Below are positions 1 through 8,720 of a DNA stretch of 64,000 bases, one piece after another. The stretch comes from JAUNBN01 sp036645935 (lineage in GTDB: Bacteria > Bacillota > Clostridia > Oscillospirales > Ruminococcaceae). Made by a program: the position numbers and the translations under genes. Position 1 is the stretch's first letter, and every line of letters begins with the position of its first letter. Under the pieces are notes generated by a model. That model saw only the letters and a list, made by a program, of their open reading frames with translations. It did not search any database and was not told where the DNA came from. The stretch covers positions 144,029-208,028 of the forward strand of contig JAVXNE010000003.1 of assembly GCA_036645935.1 (NCBI GenBank). The letters run 5' to 3'.

Positions 1-1057
1 CAAACAGTGCCTGAAGCTCTTCAAATGTGAGGACACAGTCGACCCCGTCGCTCGCGTTCTCGCGGAATATCTCACCTTTTTTTGCGGTGCACGGGCCGAT
101 AAACACAACCTTTGAACCGGGTGATGTCTCTTTGATATATCTCGCTATCACCGTCATCGGTGAAGCGTTGTGAGAAATGTGCTTGGCCATGTCGGGAAAT
201 TGGCTGGTCACGTATGACACAAACGCAGGACAACAGGAACTCATGAGAAATCCCTTTTCGACAAGCTCACGGGTTTCGGAATATGCCACCATGTCTGCTC
301 CGAGCGCCGCCTCGACAACATGGAAAAACCCAAGCTCGCGCAGCCCACTGATCACCTGTCCCAACCTTGCATAGCTAAACTGACTTGAGACAGAGGGCGC
401 GACAACCGCATATACCTTGTAAAGCGCGTTGTCCTTGCTTTTTTTAATAATGTCGATGGCGTCCAGAATAAAGGACTTATCCGATATTGCACCGAACGGG
501 CACTGGTAGACACAAGCGCCGCAAGCGATGCACTTATTGTTGTCGATGCGTGCAGAGCCGCCCTCGTCGTCAACCGTTATCGCCCCAACCTTGCAGGCGT
601 TTTCGCACGGTCTCTTATGGTTTGCAATCGCCGAATACGGACAAACAGACGCGCATTTCCCGCATTCAACGCACTTTGATTTATCTATGTGCGCTTTCTG
701 GTTTCGATCAAATGTAATCGCTCCGCGCGGGCAGTTCTCCTCACAGCGGTGGGCGATGCAGCCTCTGCAGGCGTCGGTGACCTCATAGCCGCCGACGGGA
801 CATTCGTCGCACGCTATATCCACAACCTCAATTATATTGGGGTTGCTTTTGTCACCTCCCATTGCGAGTCGGACTCTTTCCGCAAGGATTGCACGTTCTT
901 TATAGACACAGCAGCGCATCGTCGGCGTCTTGCCGGGAACTATCTCCTTGGGAATTGCAAAGACCCTGTCAATAAGGTCACCACGCCACGCATGGCGCGC
1001 AACCTCTCTCAAAGCCTTATACTTTATATTCTGAACTTTCGTGTCGAATTTTCTCAT
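1..1057 (-). CDS. [FeFe] hydrogenase, group B-like monomeric enzyme (3' end outside window)
   Basis: Open frame from ATG at 1057 running without a stop to the left edge (about 352 codons seen). It carries several ferredoxin-type Cys clusters (for example CRGCIAHRCEENCP, CVECGKCASVCP and CIACGACVYQCP), then the hydrogenase domain with the L1 H-cluster motif SSCCPAFV and the L2 motif IGPCTAKKGE; the L3 motif lies beyond the window. This arrangement is typical of group B [FeFe] hydrogenases, cytoplasmic enzymes that presumably exchange electrons between ferredoxin and protons/H2; the physiological direction is not known. It starts 16 bp after the SpoIIE-type phosphatase stop and is the last visible gene of the ferredoxin-HydS-phosphatase operon. 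The family assignment is firm; the subgroup is inferred from motif wording and cluster arrangement. Confidence 0.9.
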   Translation of the reverse strand, partial: MRKFDTKVQNIKYKALREVARHAWRGDLIDRVFAIPKEIVPGKTPTMRCCVYKERAILAERVRLAMGGDKSNPNIIEVVDIACDECPVGGYEVTDACRGCIAHRCEENCPRGAITFDRNQKAHIDKSKCVECGKCASVCPYSAIANHKRPCENACKVGAITVDDEGGSARIDNNKCIACGACVYQCPFGAISDKSFILDAIDIIKKSKDNALYKVYAVVAPSVSSQFSYARLGQVISGLRELGFFHVVEAALGADMVAYSETRELVEKGFLMSSCCPAFVSYVTSQFPDMAKHISHNASPMTVIARYIKETSPGSKVVFIGPCTAKKGEIFRENASDGVDCVLTFEELQALF

Positions 1058-1073
1058 TATTTAATTCCCATCA

Positions 1074-2246
1074 CTAAAAATAGCTTACCTTTATTTTCTT
1101 GCCCATTCTTTTCAGACAATCGGACAGCTCTTCTACAAGCCGCATTTTTATGCTGAAGTTAATGGGCAGATTGGGATTTTGGTGTGCGGGGTTTACCGCG
1201 CGTCCAACATAAAAATTGATGTCGGTTGCCTGTTCAAAAAGCATGCGCGCAATCTTTGAAGCACCGTCCTTCTTGTAGCCCCATTCGATATAGCTCTCGT
1301 TGTCCTCAAGGTAGTTTTTCGCATATTCAAGCACGCGATTTATCGTTATCACACCCTCGGTGACAAGATCCACACCATCAATTGTCGCTGTTGGAGGAAT
1401 CTCCGGATCAACATATTCAAGCTTTGGAACCAGCGATTGTCCCAAAAACTTTGCCGCAAGCTCGCTGGTCGTTCCGCCGCAAACGATATGCCTGCCGTGC
1501 TTTGCAAAAAAAAGCGACATCATCTTCCCGACATCGTCGGGGTTCGCAGGTGGCCCTATCATGAGATTAACCGGACTGCGCTCGCGGATTTTCACCGTAC
1601 ACACCGTCGTGTCATCCCCGGGCTCGCCGCCGTAAAGCTTGTTGCACTCGTCGAGCAGCATTGTGGTGAGAGTTTTGGCCGTGAATTCTATATTGGTCAT
1701 CATCTCCATGAATTCAACGATATTTTCGCGCTGCCAGCCATAGTTAAGCGTCTTGCCGACGCCCGCGTATATCGCGCCATCGCTCAAAGCTATAAATATA
1801 TCGTGGAGCTTTATGGGTATGCGAGAACGATATATGGTTTTCCCTTCAATTTCACTCGCAGTTTTTGGAATTTCAATATTTTTACCGTCTCGCAGCAGAA
1901 TCACCGCCGGGTTATCATACTCGATAATTTCAGCTTCACTGTTGTTTATTATCTTGATTATTGTGAATGTTGAATACGCAACGCCGCGCTCAGCGCAAAC
2001 GGGCAATGTCGCCGCCACCGTTGATATGCAATCCTCCACTGACAGCTCATTTGCCATCATTGTGGAGAGAATTTTTGAGGTCAGTGTCGAGAGTATATTG
2101 GCTTTGACACCGCTTCCAAGCCCATCTGCAAGAACAACTATTATCGAATCTTCAGTGGGCTCAACTATCTCAACACAGTCTCCGCACAGCTCCTCTCCAA
2201 CGTGGTTGAGACTGCGCCAGCCGATATCCGTGCACAGATTATTCAT
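1074..2246 (-). CDS. SpoIIE family protein phosphatase (hydrogenase-linked)
   Basis: 390 aa. A PP2C/SpoIIE-type serine/threonine phosphatase: metal-binding acidic motifs are visible as LADGLGSG (D41), ALSDGA (about 153-158) and GDDTTV (210-215). About 170 residues follow the catalytic domain, starting near VNLMIGPPANPDD, which is not part of the minimal PP2C fold; its role is unknown to me. The start overlaps the hydS stop by 8 bp, so the two are probably translationally coupled. In published [FeFe]-hydrogenase surveys, sensory group C enzymes are often encoded beside such phosphatases, so this protein probably transmits the HydS signal by dephosphorylating an unidentified target. No transmembrane segment is visible, so it should be cytoplasmic. 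Confidence 0.9.
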   Translation of the reverse strand: MNNLCTDIGWRSLNHVGEELCGDCVEIVEPTEDSIIVVLADGLGSGVKANILSTLTSKILSTMMANELSVEDCISTVAATLPVCAERGVAYSTFTIIKIINNSEAEIIEYDNPAVILLRDGKNIEIPKTASEIEGKTIYRSRIPIKLHDIFIALSDGAIYAGVGKTLNYGWQRENIVEFMEMMTNIEFTAKTLTTMLLDECNKLYGGEPGDDTTVCTVKIRERSPVNLMIGPPANPDDVGKMMSLFFAKHGRHIVCGGTTSELAAKFLGQSLVPKLEYVDPEIPPTATIDGVDLVTEGVITINRVLEYAKNYLEDNESYIEWGYKKDGASKIARMLFEQATDINFYVGRAVNPAHQNPNLPINFSIKMRLVEELSDCLKRMGKKIKVSYF

Positions 2247-3918
2247 CTTTCAGCGACTCCTTGAGCTTGGTGAGCGCCACCTTGGTTTCGGCGGTGGTCT
2301 CTCCCAGAAGCGAGGCTATCTCCTGCGCAATTCGCATCTGCTTGTCAATAACACGGTCGGTTATTTCAACTGTGCGGCGGCTCGCTTCAACACGACCCCG
2401 ATGCTGGACCTGCTCATCAGTAACATCTCTCATTATGCAGATGAGTATGTGATACTCCCTGTCGTAAAGCACGCTCTGCTCGACATAGCGCGCGTATTCT
2501 GCAAGGTACACCTGTTTGTTCGGCACACTGTGTCCGCTTTCGAGCACGTTCAGGAAAATCGTCGGATCCAGTATTCGGACGACTTGCTCACCCAACACGT
2601 CAGATGCGTTCGCTATCTTCATTATCGATCTTGCGGCACTGTTGATTTGCTGCACCTCAAGGTTTTCGTTGAGAACGATGATTCCATTCGGCGTGTTGTT
2701 AATTATATTGTCCGAGAAGCTCTCTGCCTTTTCCTTGAGGAACGGCAGACACATCTGCAAATTAGCCTTGCCATTAAAGACTGCAACCGCCTTTTCACGG
2801 CAAGTATCATAGCCGCACGTCCCGCAGTTAAGCTCGTCGTCAGGGCTGTTTTTACCCATCTGCTTCAAAATGTCCAGAACCTCGTCCTTCGTCGGCACAA
2901 GGTCATGTATTCCGACATAAGAGTGCTCTCGGGCCAGCTGCTCCTGCGTATAATCGGAAACCGTATAGTCGTGTTTGCCCGCGAAGCGGTCAATAAATAT
3001 ATAATCGGACACGGGAGCCTCGCGCCCCCTGTCGAGCGCAGGGCCGCCGATACAGCTTCCGGCACATGCGGACATCTCGATGAAGCAGCGCGTGAGCTTG
3101 TGTTCGGATATCTCCTTAAGCGCAAGCTTGCAGTTTTCAAGCCCGTCAACCACAAGATAGCTGTATACATCAGAAGATCTGTCCATCGTACGCAAAATTC
3201 CGCCACTTGTGGGGAAAAGCCGCGCACGAGTGTTGTCATCAAGAGTCCCATCCACTGTGTCAAGCTCAACGGACTCGCCGCTCATCCAATCGCTCAGTTC
3301 CTCAAACGTCAGGACACAATCGACGTTGCCGACATACTCGTCCGCCTCCGCTTTTTTGGAGATGCACGGTCCTATAAAGACGGTCTTTGCGTCGGGAAAA
3401 CGAGCCTTGATGTCACGGCAATGCGCCGACATAGGACTTTCAATCTTGGCGAGCGATGGCAACGCTTCAGGATAGTATTTGCGGATAAGCAAGTTTACCG
3501 TATGGCAACACGACGAAATAATCACGTCGGAAGATTTCTGCTCAATGAGTTTTTCATACTGTTTTTTAACTATTGTCGCGCCGATTGCGGTCTCTTCAAC
3601 ATCTGAAAACCCGAGCGCAATGAGGGCTTTTTTCAGCGAAGCCAAGCCCGCTCCTGCAAAATTCGCCTGAAATGAAGGAGCCAAACTTACAATTACCTTT
3701 TCGTTTTCGGCGATCAGTTGCTTTGCTATCTCCACGTCACTGCGAATCACCTTGGCGTTTTGAGGACAAACAACAAAGCAATGACCGCACAGAATGCATT
3801 CATCGTTGACAATCTGCGCTTGATCACTCGAAAAACGAATCGACTTCACAGGGCAGTAGCGGATGCACTTGTAACAGTTTTTGCAGTTGGATTTTTTAAG
3901 ACCGATATAATCCTTCAT
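2239..3918 (-). CDS. hydS: Sensory [FeFe] hydrogenase HydS (group C) with PAS domain
   Basis: 559 aa. Domain order: two 4Fe-4S clusters (C12/15/18/22 and C41/44/47/51); H-cluster domain with L1 SSCC (135-138), L2 GPCISKKAE (from 183) and L3 ACAGSC (284-289); an Fe-S4 motif (C365, C368, C373, C390); a PAS domain (about 400-500); and a short coiled C-terminus. L1 reads SSCCHT rather than the catalytic TSCCP, as expected for sensory group C proteins. There is no kinase domain; the output is presumably the SpoIIE phosphatase encoded next, with which it overlaps by 8 bp. It follows the small ferredoxin gene by 39 bp. Likely role: sensing H2 or redox state and controlling hydrogenase genes. The domain assignment is firm; the signalling output is inferred from neighbours. 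Confidence 0.92.
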   Translation of the reverse strand: MKDYIGLKKSNCKNCYKCIRYCPVKSIRFSSDQAQIVNDECILCGHCFVVCPQNAKVIRSDVEIAKQLIAENEKVIVSLAPSFQANFAGAGLASLKKALIALGFSDVEETAIGATIVKKQYEKLIEQKSSDVIISSCCHTVNLLIRKYYPEALPSLAKIESPMSAHCRDIKARFPDAKTVFIGPCISKKAEADEYVGNVDCVLTFEELSDWMSGESVELDTVDGTLDDNTRARLFPTSGGILRTMDRSSDVYSYLVVDGLENCKLALKEISEHKLTRCFIEMSACAGSCIGGPALDRGREAPVSDYIFIDRFAGKHDYTVSDYTQEQLAREHSYVGIHDLVPTKDEVLDILKQMGKNSPDDELNCGTCGYDTCREKAVAVFNGKANLQMCLPFLKEKAESFSDNIINNTPNGIIVLNENLEVQQINSAARSIMKIANASDVLGEQVVRILDPTIFLNVLESGHSVPNKQVYLAEYARYVEQSVLYDREYHILICIMRDVTDEQVQHRGRVEASRRTVEITDRVIDKQMRIAQEIASLLGETTAETKVALTKLKESLKDE

Positions 3919-3957
3919 TCAGCTTCACCTCAGGCTTCACCCCGCATCGCCGGCGTG

Positions 3958-4203
3958 TCAAACGGCCTGCGCGATATATTTTTCAAAAAATTCAGGAAAG
4001 TTTTCCTTTGTTATCCCTCCGACAATCTCGTCCCCCACCTTGACACTAACCCCCGCAATGGAGCAGTTTCCAAGGCAAAATGCTGCCTTGAGTTCAACCT
4101 TATCTTCGAGTCCGCTCTTCTTGATTGTCTCACGCATAAGCTCAATAATCTGGTGAGACCCCTTGAGATGGCAGGAGCTTCCGATGCAAATTTCCACAGT
4201 CAT
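3958..4203 (-). CDS. Thioredoxin-like [2Fe-2S] ferredoxin
   Basis: 81 aa. Cys pattern C6-x4-C11 and C43-x3-C47 matches the thioredoxin-fold 2Fe-2S proteins related to NuoE/HydA-type subunits (CxxxxC then CLGNC). It is a stand-alone domain and so likely a small electron carrier or a redox module for the hydrogenases that follow. The ATG at 4203 has a GGAGGG ribosome site. It is the first gene of the hydrogenase operon, 46 bp downstream of a Rex-type palindrome. Confidence 0.9.
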   Translation of the reverse strand: MTVEICIGSSCHLKGSHQIIELMRETIKKSGLEDKVELKAAFCLGNCSIAGVSVKVGDEIVGGITKENFPEFFEKYIAQAV

Positions 4204-4248
4204 ATCAATTCCCTCCGATTGTCAGCCATTATTTTTGTAGTTTAACTT

Positions 4249-4284
4249 CGTTAATATATTAACGTACATTGGATACAATGTCCA
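4249..4284 (-). promoter_or_regulatory. Hydrogenase operon promoter with Rex-type operator
   Basis: Perfect 16-bp palindrome CGTTAATATATTAACG at 4249-4264. Its core GTTAA-N4-TTAAC is identical to the core of the known Rex (NADH/NAD+ sensor) operator TTGTTAA-N4-TTAACAA. On the minus strand a -35-like TGGACA (4279-4284) and a -10-like TAATAT (4256-4261) are separated by 17 bp, so the palindrome covers the -10. Rex binding would block the operon when NADH is low. No rex gene is in this window; Rex control is an inference from the site. Confidence 0.7.
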
Positions 4285-4498
4285 CCCCTAATTGGCAAAT
4301 TCTGCGAATATAGCTGGAAATTATACAAATTACAACCGGAGGGGTTTGAAACGCACACATATTTCACATCACCGGACAATCACGCCAGTGAATACGAGGA
4401 TATTACATCAAATAATATACCATAACTGCGTGGTGTCGAGCAATGGAGTCTGTTTCCAAAAATGGCTTGCATCGCACTGCTGTCCGATTTTGCATTTT

Positions 4499-5248
4499 CT
4501 ATTCTTCTTTGTACTCGTTCAGGTATTTTTCTGCCGAGCGGCTCATCTCTCGAGAGAATTCCGAGTTGTATTTTCGCTCACAAAAAGCGCGCATCCACTC
4601 CTCGTACGGTCTCTCACCGCACTTGGTGCCGAACAAATCTCTAAGCTCGCTCTCGTCCATGACCCTATATCTGTTTTCATGAACGATGTGTTCAATCACC
4701 GCGCGTTCCGGCTTGTTTCTGCGGCGCTGCGATTCTGTCGGCCATCCGATGACGAGCAAGACGACGGGAAAGACATACTTCGGGATATCTAACAGCACTT
4801 TGTGTTCCTCGCACCTTTCGACGATATCTCCGATGTAACACGAACCGAGTCCCACGCTCTCCGCCGCCGTAACGGCGTTTTGTGCCGCCGCAACTGTGTC
4901 TGCCACCGCCAGCATCAGATCTCCTGCACGAGGATTGCGTGGCTCACAGCCCACCGCCTTGAACGCGTCGTACCACTTCTTTGTGTCGGCGCAAAAGACG
5001 AGCACTATCGGTGCATCGGCTATAAACGGCTGGTTGTCGCAACTCACTGCAAGTTTTTTCTTGAGTTCAGCGTCCGTTATGTCAAGTATTGTATATAGCT
5101 GCTGGTTTCCCGCAGTGGGAGCCTGCATCGCAGCTTGCAGAATAGCGGTTTTAATGTCGTCTGGAACCGCTCTTTTCTCGAACACCCTCGTCGATTTGCG
5201 CTTGTGCAGCTCACGTATCGTTTCGCTAAGATAGTTTTTCGTTTCCAT
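4499..5248 (-). CDS. Nitroreductase family protein
   Basis: 249 aa, FMN-dependent oxidoreductase of the nitroreductase superfamily. The N-terminal RKSTRVFEKRAVP, the APTAGNQQLY block and the GLGSCYIGDI block are the usual FMN-binding and core segments. The extended C-terminus (FGTKCGERPYEEW to the end) is typical of clostridial members. The enzyme probably reduces an electrophilic compound with NAD(P)H; the true substrate is unknown. It stands alone between mutS2 upstream and the hydrogenase operon, with 127 bp to mutS2, so it may be read from the mutS2 transcript. The ATG at 5248 has only a weak GGGAA site. Confidence 0.88.
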   Translation of the reverse strand: METKNYLSETIRELHKRKSTRVFEKRAVPDDIKTAILQAAMQAPTAGNQQLYTILDITDAELKKKLAVSCDNQPFIADAPIVLVFCADTKKWYDAFKAVGCEPRNPRAGDLMLAVADTVAAAQNAVTAAESVGLGSCYIGDIVERCEEHKVLLDIPKYVFPVVLLVIGWPTESQRRRNKPERAVIEHIVHENRYRVMDESELRDLFGTKCGERPYEEWMRAFCERKYNSEFSREMSRSAEKYLNEYKEE

Positions 5249-5375
5249 ATTGTTCCCGTTTCCGGTTTATTTTCAGTACCTGACATGAAAATCGCCCGCC
5301 CTATGTGTGAGGCCTTTTCGGACGGTGTCGCACTTTTTGCCTCGGTCACCCAATCTTTTTCTTCTGCACAGCACA

Positions 5376-7760
5376 CTATTTAAGTTCAACAATAGTGACG
5401 CCTGCCTCGCCCTCACCGTAAACGCCAATGCGGAATGACACGACATTCTTCATGGTTTTTAGCTGTTTGTGCAGAGCGGCCCGCAACGCGCCCGTGCCCT
5501 TGCCGTGAATCAGATAAACCTGCGATATGTGTGAGAGCATCGCACTGTCTATGAAGCGTTCAGCTTCCTCGATTGCCTCCTCAACGTTCATTCCGATGAG
5601 GTTTACCTCGCTCTTTCCGCTGCGTCTGCTTTCCACGTTAATTTGCGGTGAGCGAGTCAAAGACGCCGACTTTGGAACCGCCGCGGCGGGGGCTCTGCGC
5701 AAACCGCTCAGGTCGACACGGGTTTTGATGTTGCCGGACTTGACCTCAAAATACCCTTTGGAATCGGCTTCGCGCGTCACAACACCCACACGTCCGAGAG
5801 CCGCCACAAACACATGGTCTCCAACAGCGGCCTGCGTGAGTTTTTCAAGTGTGTCTGCCAATATTTCCGCATCGACGTCGGCGAGATCCGAAAGCTTAAA
5901 AGAATCTGTGTTTGCTATCGCCTTTGCTCTCGATTTTGCCGCAGCGCGGTCCTTGTCTTTCTGCGCGTCCAGCTGCTTTATCTCATCGAGCAATCTATAA
6001 GCACCCGCGCTCACGTCGGCGGCGAGCTGTTTTGCGCGCAGTCTCGCGGCATCAAGCTCTCTGTTACCCTGTGCGATCAGCTTGTCACGGTCAATCTTGG
6101 CCTTTTCGACAATTGCGAGCGCTTTCTCACGCTCGAGTTCTATCTCTTTTTCCTTGTCCGATATCTCGGTTTTAAGCGACTCAATCTCGCGCATCATGTC
6201 CTCGAACTGCCTGTCCTGAGATGTCATGTTTCGACGTGCGTCGTCGAGCAGCTCGGCATCCAGCCCGAGACGCTCTCCTATAAGTAACGCGTTTGATCGA
6301 CCGGGTATTCCGATGTTGAGCCGATATGTCGGACGCAGCGTCTTGACGTCGAATTCGGAACTCGCATTTTGTACCCCATCGGTTTCGAGCGCATATATTT
6401 TTATCTCACCATAATGCGTCGTCGCAAGCACACGACTTCCAAGCGAGCGAAGTCGCTTGAGAATCGCGACGGCCAACGCGGCGCCTTCCGCCGGGTCTGT
6501 TCCCGCACCCAACTCATCGAGCAGCACGAGAGAGCCTCTGTCGGCTTGCTTGAGAATCTGTGCGATATTGGTAACATGTGCTGAAAATGTGGAGAGGCTC
6601 TGTTCGATGCTCTGCTCGTCTCCGATATCCGCGAGCACTCGATCAAAAACCGAAAGCTCACTTCCCTCTCCCGCCGGAATGAGCATTCCCGAGCACGCCA
6701 TTAGGGTGAGCAACCCGACAGTTTTGAGAGTGACCGTCTTGCCGCCTGTGTTGGGCCCCGTTATCACAAGCTGGTTGTAGCCTTTTCCAAGTGGAAGATC
6801 GATCGGAACAACGATGGATTTTGAAATTAAAGGGTGACGTGCTCGCTTGAGCGAAATCACGCCGTCTGTGTTGAGCTGAGGGCAGCTGCAGTCATTTGCA
6901 AGTCCGTATTTCGCCTTTGCAAGCGCGAGATCAATTTCAACAAAGCTGTCGTAGCTCGCGCGCAGTCGATCGGCTATATCTGAAACAAGCGCGGAAAATG
7001 CCGCAAGTATCTTCTCTGTTTCGGCCCGCTCGTCACCGCGAAGCTGCATTATCAAATTGTTTGCCTCAACGACAGCAGCCGGCTCAACAAACAGTGTGGA
7101 GCCACTGCTAGAGACGTCGTGCACAAGACCCTTGACCGCGTTCTTGTGCTCCAGTTTGACGGGCACGACGAATCTGCCCGCCCGCATAGTCACGATCGCG
7201 TCCTGCAGATACTTGCTTGTCGACGCCGAACGGATAACACTGTCCAGCTTTTCACGCACCGAGTTTTCCGCGCGCGCTATTCTCTTGCGTATATCCTTGA
7301 GCGCCGGGCTCGCGTCATCTGCGAGCTCGGTGTCACTCAGGATGGCGTCGTTCAGTGAACGTTCCAGTTGAGTGTCCTCATATAGTCCATAGAAAACTCG
7401 AGAGGCCGCCCCCGTTGAATCGAGCTCATCGGAGTACCAGGTGCCGAGCGCCCTGCCGTTACGCAGCATCGTTTTCACATGCAGCAGCTCCCCGCACGAA
7501 AGCGATCCGCCCTTTTGCGCACGCATACATATCTCCGGTATCTCACCGCACGAACTTATCTGCGGCGAAGAGTTTTTTGCCAACATGCAAAAAAGCGCAT
7601 CGGTGAGCGCGAGCTGTTCGAGCGCATCGGAAAGCTCTGTCGCCGGCTCGGTTGTCAGCACGCGGCGTTTCGCTTCTCCACTCACAGCGTACTCGCATAT
7701 GAGTGCGCAAATTTTGTCAAATTCCAACCGTGTGATATAGCTTTTGTCCGTTTGTGGCAT
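5376..7760 (-). CDS. mutS2: Endonuclease MutS2
   Basis: 794 aa. MutS core and clamp, an ABC-type ATPase (Walker A GPNTGGKT at 335-342, Walker B LVLLDELGAGTDP), a long charged coiled coil (about 520-620) and a C-terminal Smr domain ending in HGKGTGALR. MutS2 suppresses homologous recombination and, in Bacillus, acts on collided ribosomes; it is not a mismatch-repair protein. The Smr entry motif, usually LDLRG, here reads VNLIG, so the acidic and basic residues linked to nuclease action are missing; similar variants occur in other Clostridia. It lies 23 bp after recO, in the same direction. Confidence 0.95.
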   Translation of the reverse strand: MPQTDKSYITRLEFDKICALICEYAVSGEAKRRVLTTEPATELSDALEQLALTDALFCMLAKNSSPQISSCGEIPEICMRAQKGGSLSCGELLHVKTMLRNGRALGTWYSDELDSTGAASRVFYGLYEDTQLERSLNDAILSDTELADDASPALKDIRKRIARAENSVREKLDSVIRSASTSKYLQDAIVTMRAGRFVVPVKLEHKNAVKGLVHDVSSSGSTLFVEPAAVVEANNLIMQLRGDERAETEKILAAFSALVSDIADRLRASYDSFVEIDLALAKAKYGLANDCSCPQLNTDGVISLKRARHPLISKSIVVPIDLPLGKGYNQLVITGPNTGGKTVTLKTVGLLTLMACSGMLIPAGEGSELSVFDRVLADIGDEQSIEQSLSTFSAHVTNIAQILKQADRGSLVLLDELGAGTDPAEGAALAVAILKRLRSLGSRVLATTHYGEIKIYALETDGVQNASSEFDVKTLRPTYRLNIGIPGRSNALLIGERLGLDAELLDDARRNMTSQDRQFEDMMREIESLKTEISDKEKEIELEREKALAIVEKAKIDRDKLIAQGNRELDAARLRAKQLAADVSAGAYRLLDEIKQLDAQKDKDRAAAKSRAKAIANTDSFKLSDLADVDAEILADTLEKLTQAAVGDHVFVAALGRVGVVTREADSKGYFEVKSGNIKTRVDLSGLRRAPAAAVPKSASLTRSPQINVESRRSGKSEVNLIGMNVEEAIEEAERFIDSAMLSHISQVYLIHGKGTGALRAALHKQLKTMKNVVSFRIGVYGEGEAGVTIVELK

Positions 7761-7783
7761 TGTAAATTAAGTATCCTTATCTT

Positions 7784-8524
7784 TTATTTGCACTGTGTGT
7801 TATAAAAATCCAGTGTTTGCAGCGGGTGATCTACCCAACGCCGTACGTATTCCTCACACACCCTCGAGAGGATCTTGAGCGCAGCCGCCGATATCTCGAA
7901 TGAAAATGCTTTGGCGCTCTCGCTCTCACATATGTATCTCATTGCGCAAATTACGCTTCCTGGAACGTTGATGGGCAGTCCCCGCCGTGCGGCGCAGTCC
8001 GCACAGAGGAAGTTTCCCGCCGCAACATCAAAATACACTCCACGGCTTCCGCTGCCGGAACATGCCGCACAGCTGTCAACATCAGGTCTGTATCCCGCAT
8101 ATGTCATCGCGCGCAGTTCAAAGACGCATTTGATCAATTCGCGCGGCTTTTCCGATTCGCCCAAAAGATAAATTGAATTCAGCATCAACGACAAAAAGGC
8201 CGCCGCTCCGTCATCAGACGGGGCAAGCAGCTTCGCAAGCTCACAGAAGTATGCAGCGAGCGCGTATGCGCTCATGTCGGTCGAGAGCTTTGTGAAACGT
8301 CTTATGCTCATCGCGTCTGCAACCGTGTACATGCTCCTGCCCTCGGCAAGCTCGAAGTTGGAGTATCCCAGCATTGCCGTTGCCGAGGTGAGCTTACCTC
8401 CGGGACGCAACGAACCTCTCGCATATGCCGAGAGGATTCCTTCAGGCGTCAGCAGTGTTATAACTCTGTCCGTTTCCCCCGTTTTGTGCTCCCATATCAC
8501 CAGCGCGTCGGTCGTAATTTTCAT
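7784..8524 (-). CDS. recO: DNA repair protein RecO
   Basis: 246 aa from ATG 8524. N-terminal OB-fold (TDALVIWEHKTGETDRVITL) followed by the helical domain and a CxxC...CxxC zinc site (CAAC and CADC). RecO loads RecA onto SSB-coated DNA in the RecFOR pathway. I chose 8524 because GGGGAAG precedes it; the alternative in-frame ATG at 8539 has no ribosome site. The first 83 bp overlap the 3' end of a small yqzL-like gene, and era lies upstream, the standard Firmicutes order. Confidence 0.92.
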   Translation of the reverse strand: MKITTDALVIWEHKTGETDRVITLLTPEGILSAYARGSLRPGGKLTSATAMLGYSNFELAEGRSMYTVADAMSIRRFTKLSTDMSAYALAAYFCELAKLLAPSDDGAAAFLSLMLNSIYLLGESEKPRELIKCVFELRAMTYAGYRPDVDSCAACSGSGSRGVYFDVAAGNFLCADCAARRGLPINVPGSVICAMRYICESESAKAFSFEISAAALKILSRVCEEYVRRWVDHPLQTLDFYNTQCK

Positions 8525-8630
8525 TTTCTTCCCCGTCATCAGCGGCGGCTGAGACGCTCTGCTTGTAATTCAGATAGTCCACCACGCTGCCGCTTTGCAA
8601 AAATGTCTGCCAACAATCACGAGCGTTCAT
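8442..8630 (-). CDS. YqzL-like small protein overlapping recO
   Basis: 62 aa from ATG 8630 preceded by GGAGGATAGT. The N-terminus (W at 7, F at 10, SGSVVDYLNYK) matches the short YqzL family (W..F..TG..D.YL.YK), which lies between era and recO in Bacillus. YqzL is normally about 45 residues. Here the frame continues to 8442, out of frame with recO, adding a low-complexity Asp/Glu/Gly/Asn tail. Function unknown. The assignment rests on the position, the SD site and the short motif, so it is moderate. Confidence 0.6.
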   Translation of the reverse strand: MNARDCWQTFLQSGSVVDYLNYKQSVSAAADDGEENENYDRRAGDMGAQNGGNGQSYNTADA

Positions 8631-8720
8631 ACTATCCTCCCACACATCAATATTCTGTCTTTTAGTGTGCGTTCTTATCATAAGTATATGAGAGGAAATT
8701 CGCGCCATGATTTTAGTGGC

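Noticed and set aside
1753..3606. 617-codon open frame on the plus strand
   Set aside because: Antisense to hydS and the phosphatase, both of which have clear domains; it has no recognisable domain and arises from codon bias of the genes beneath.
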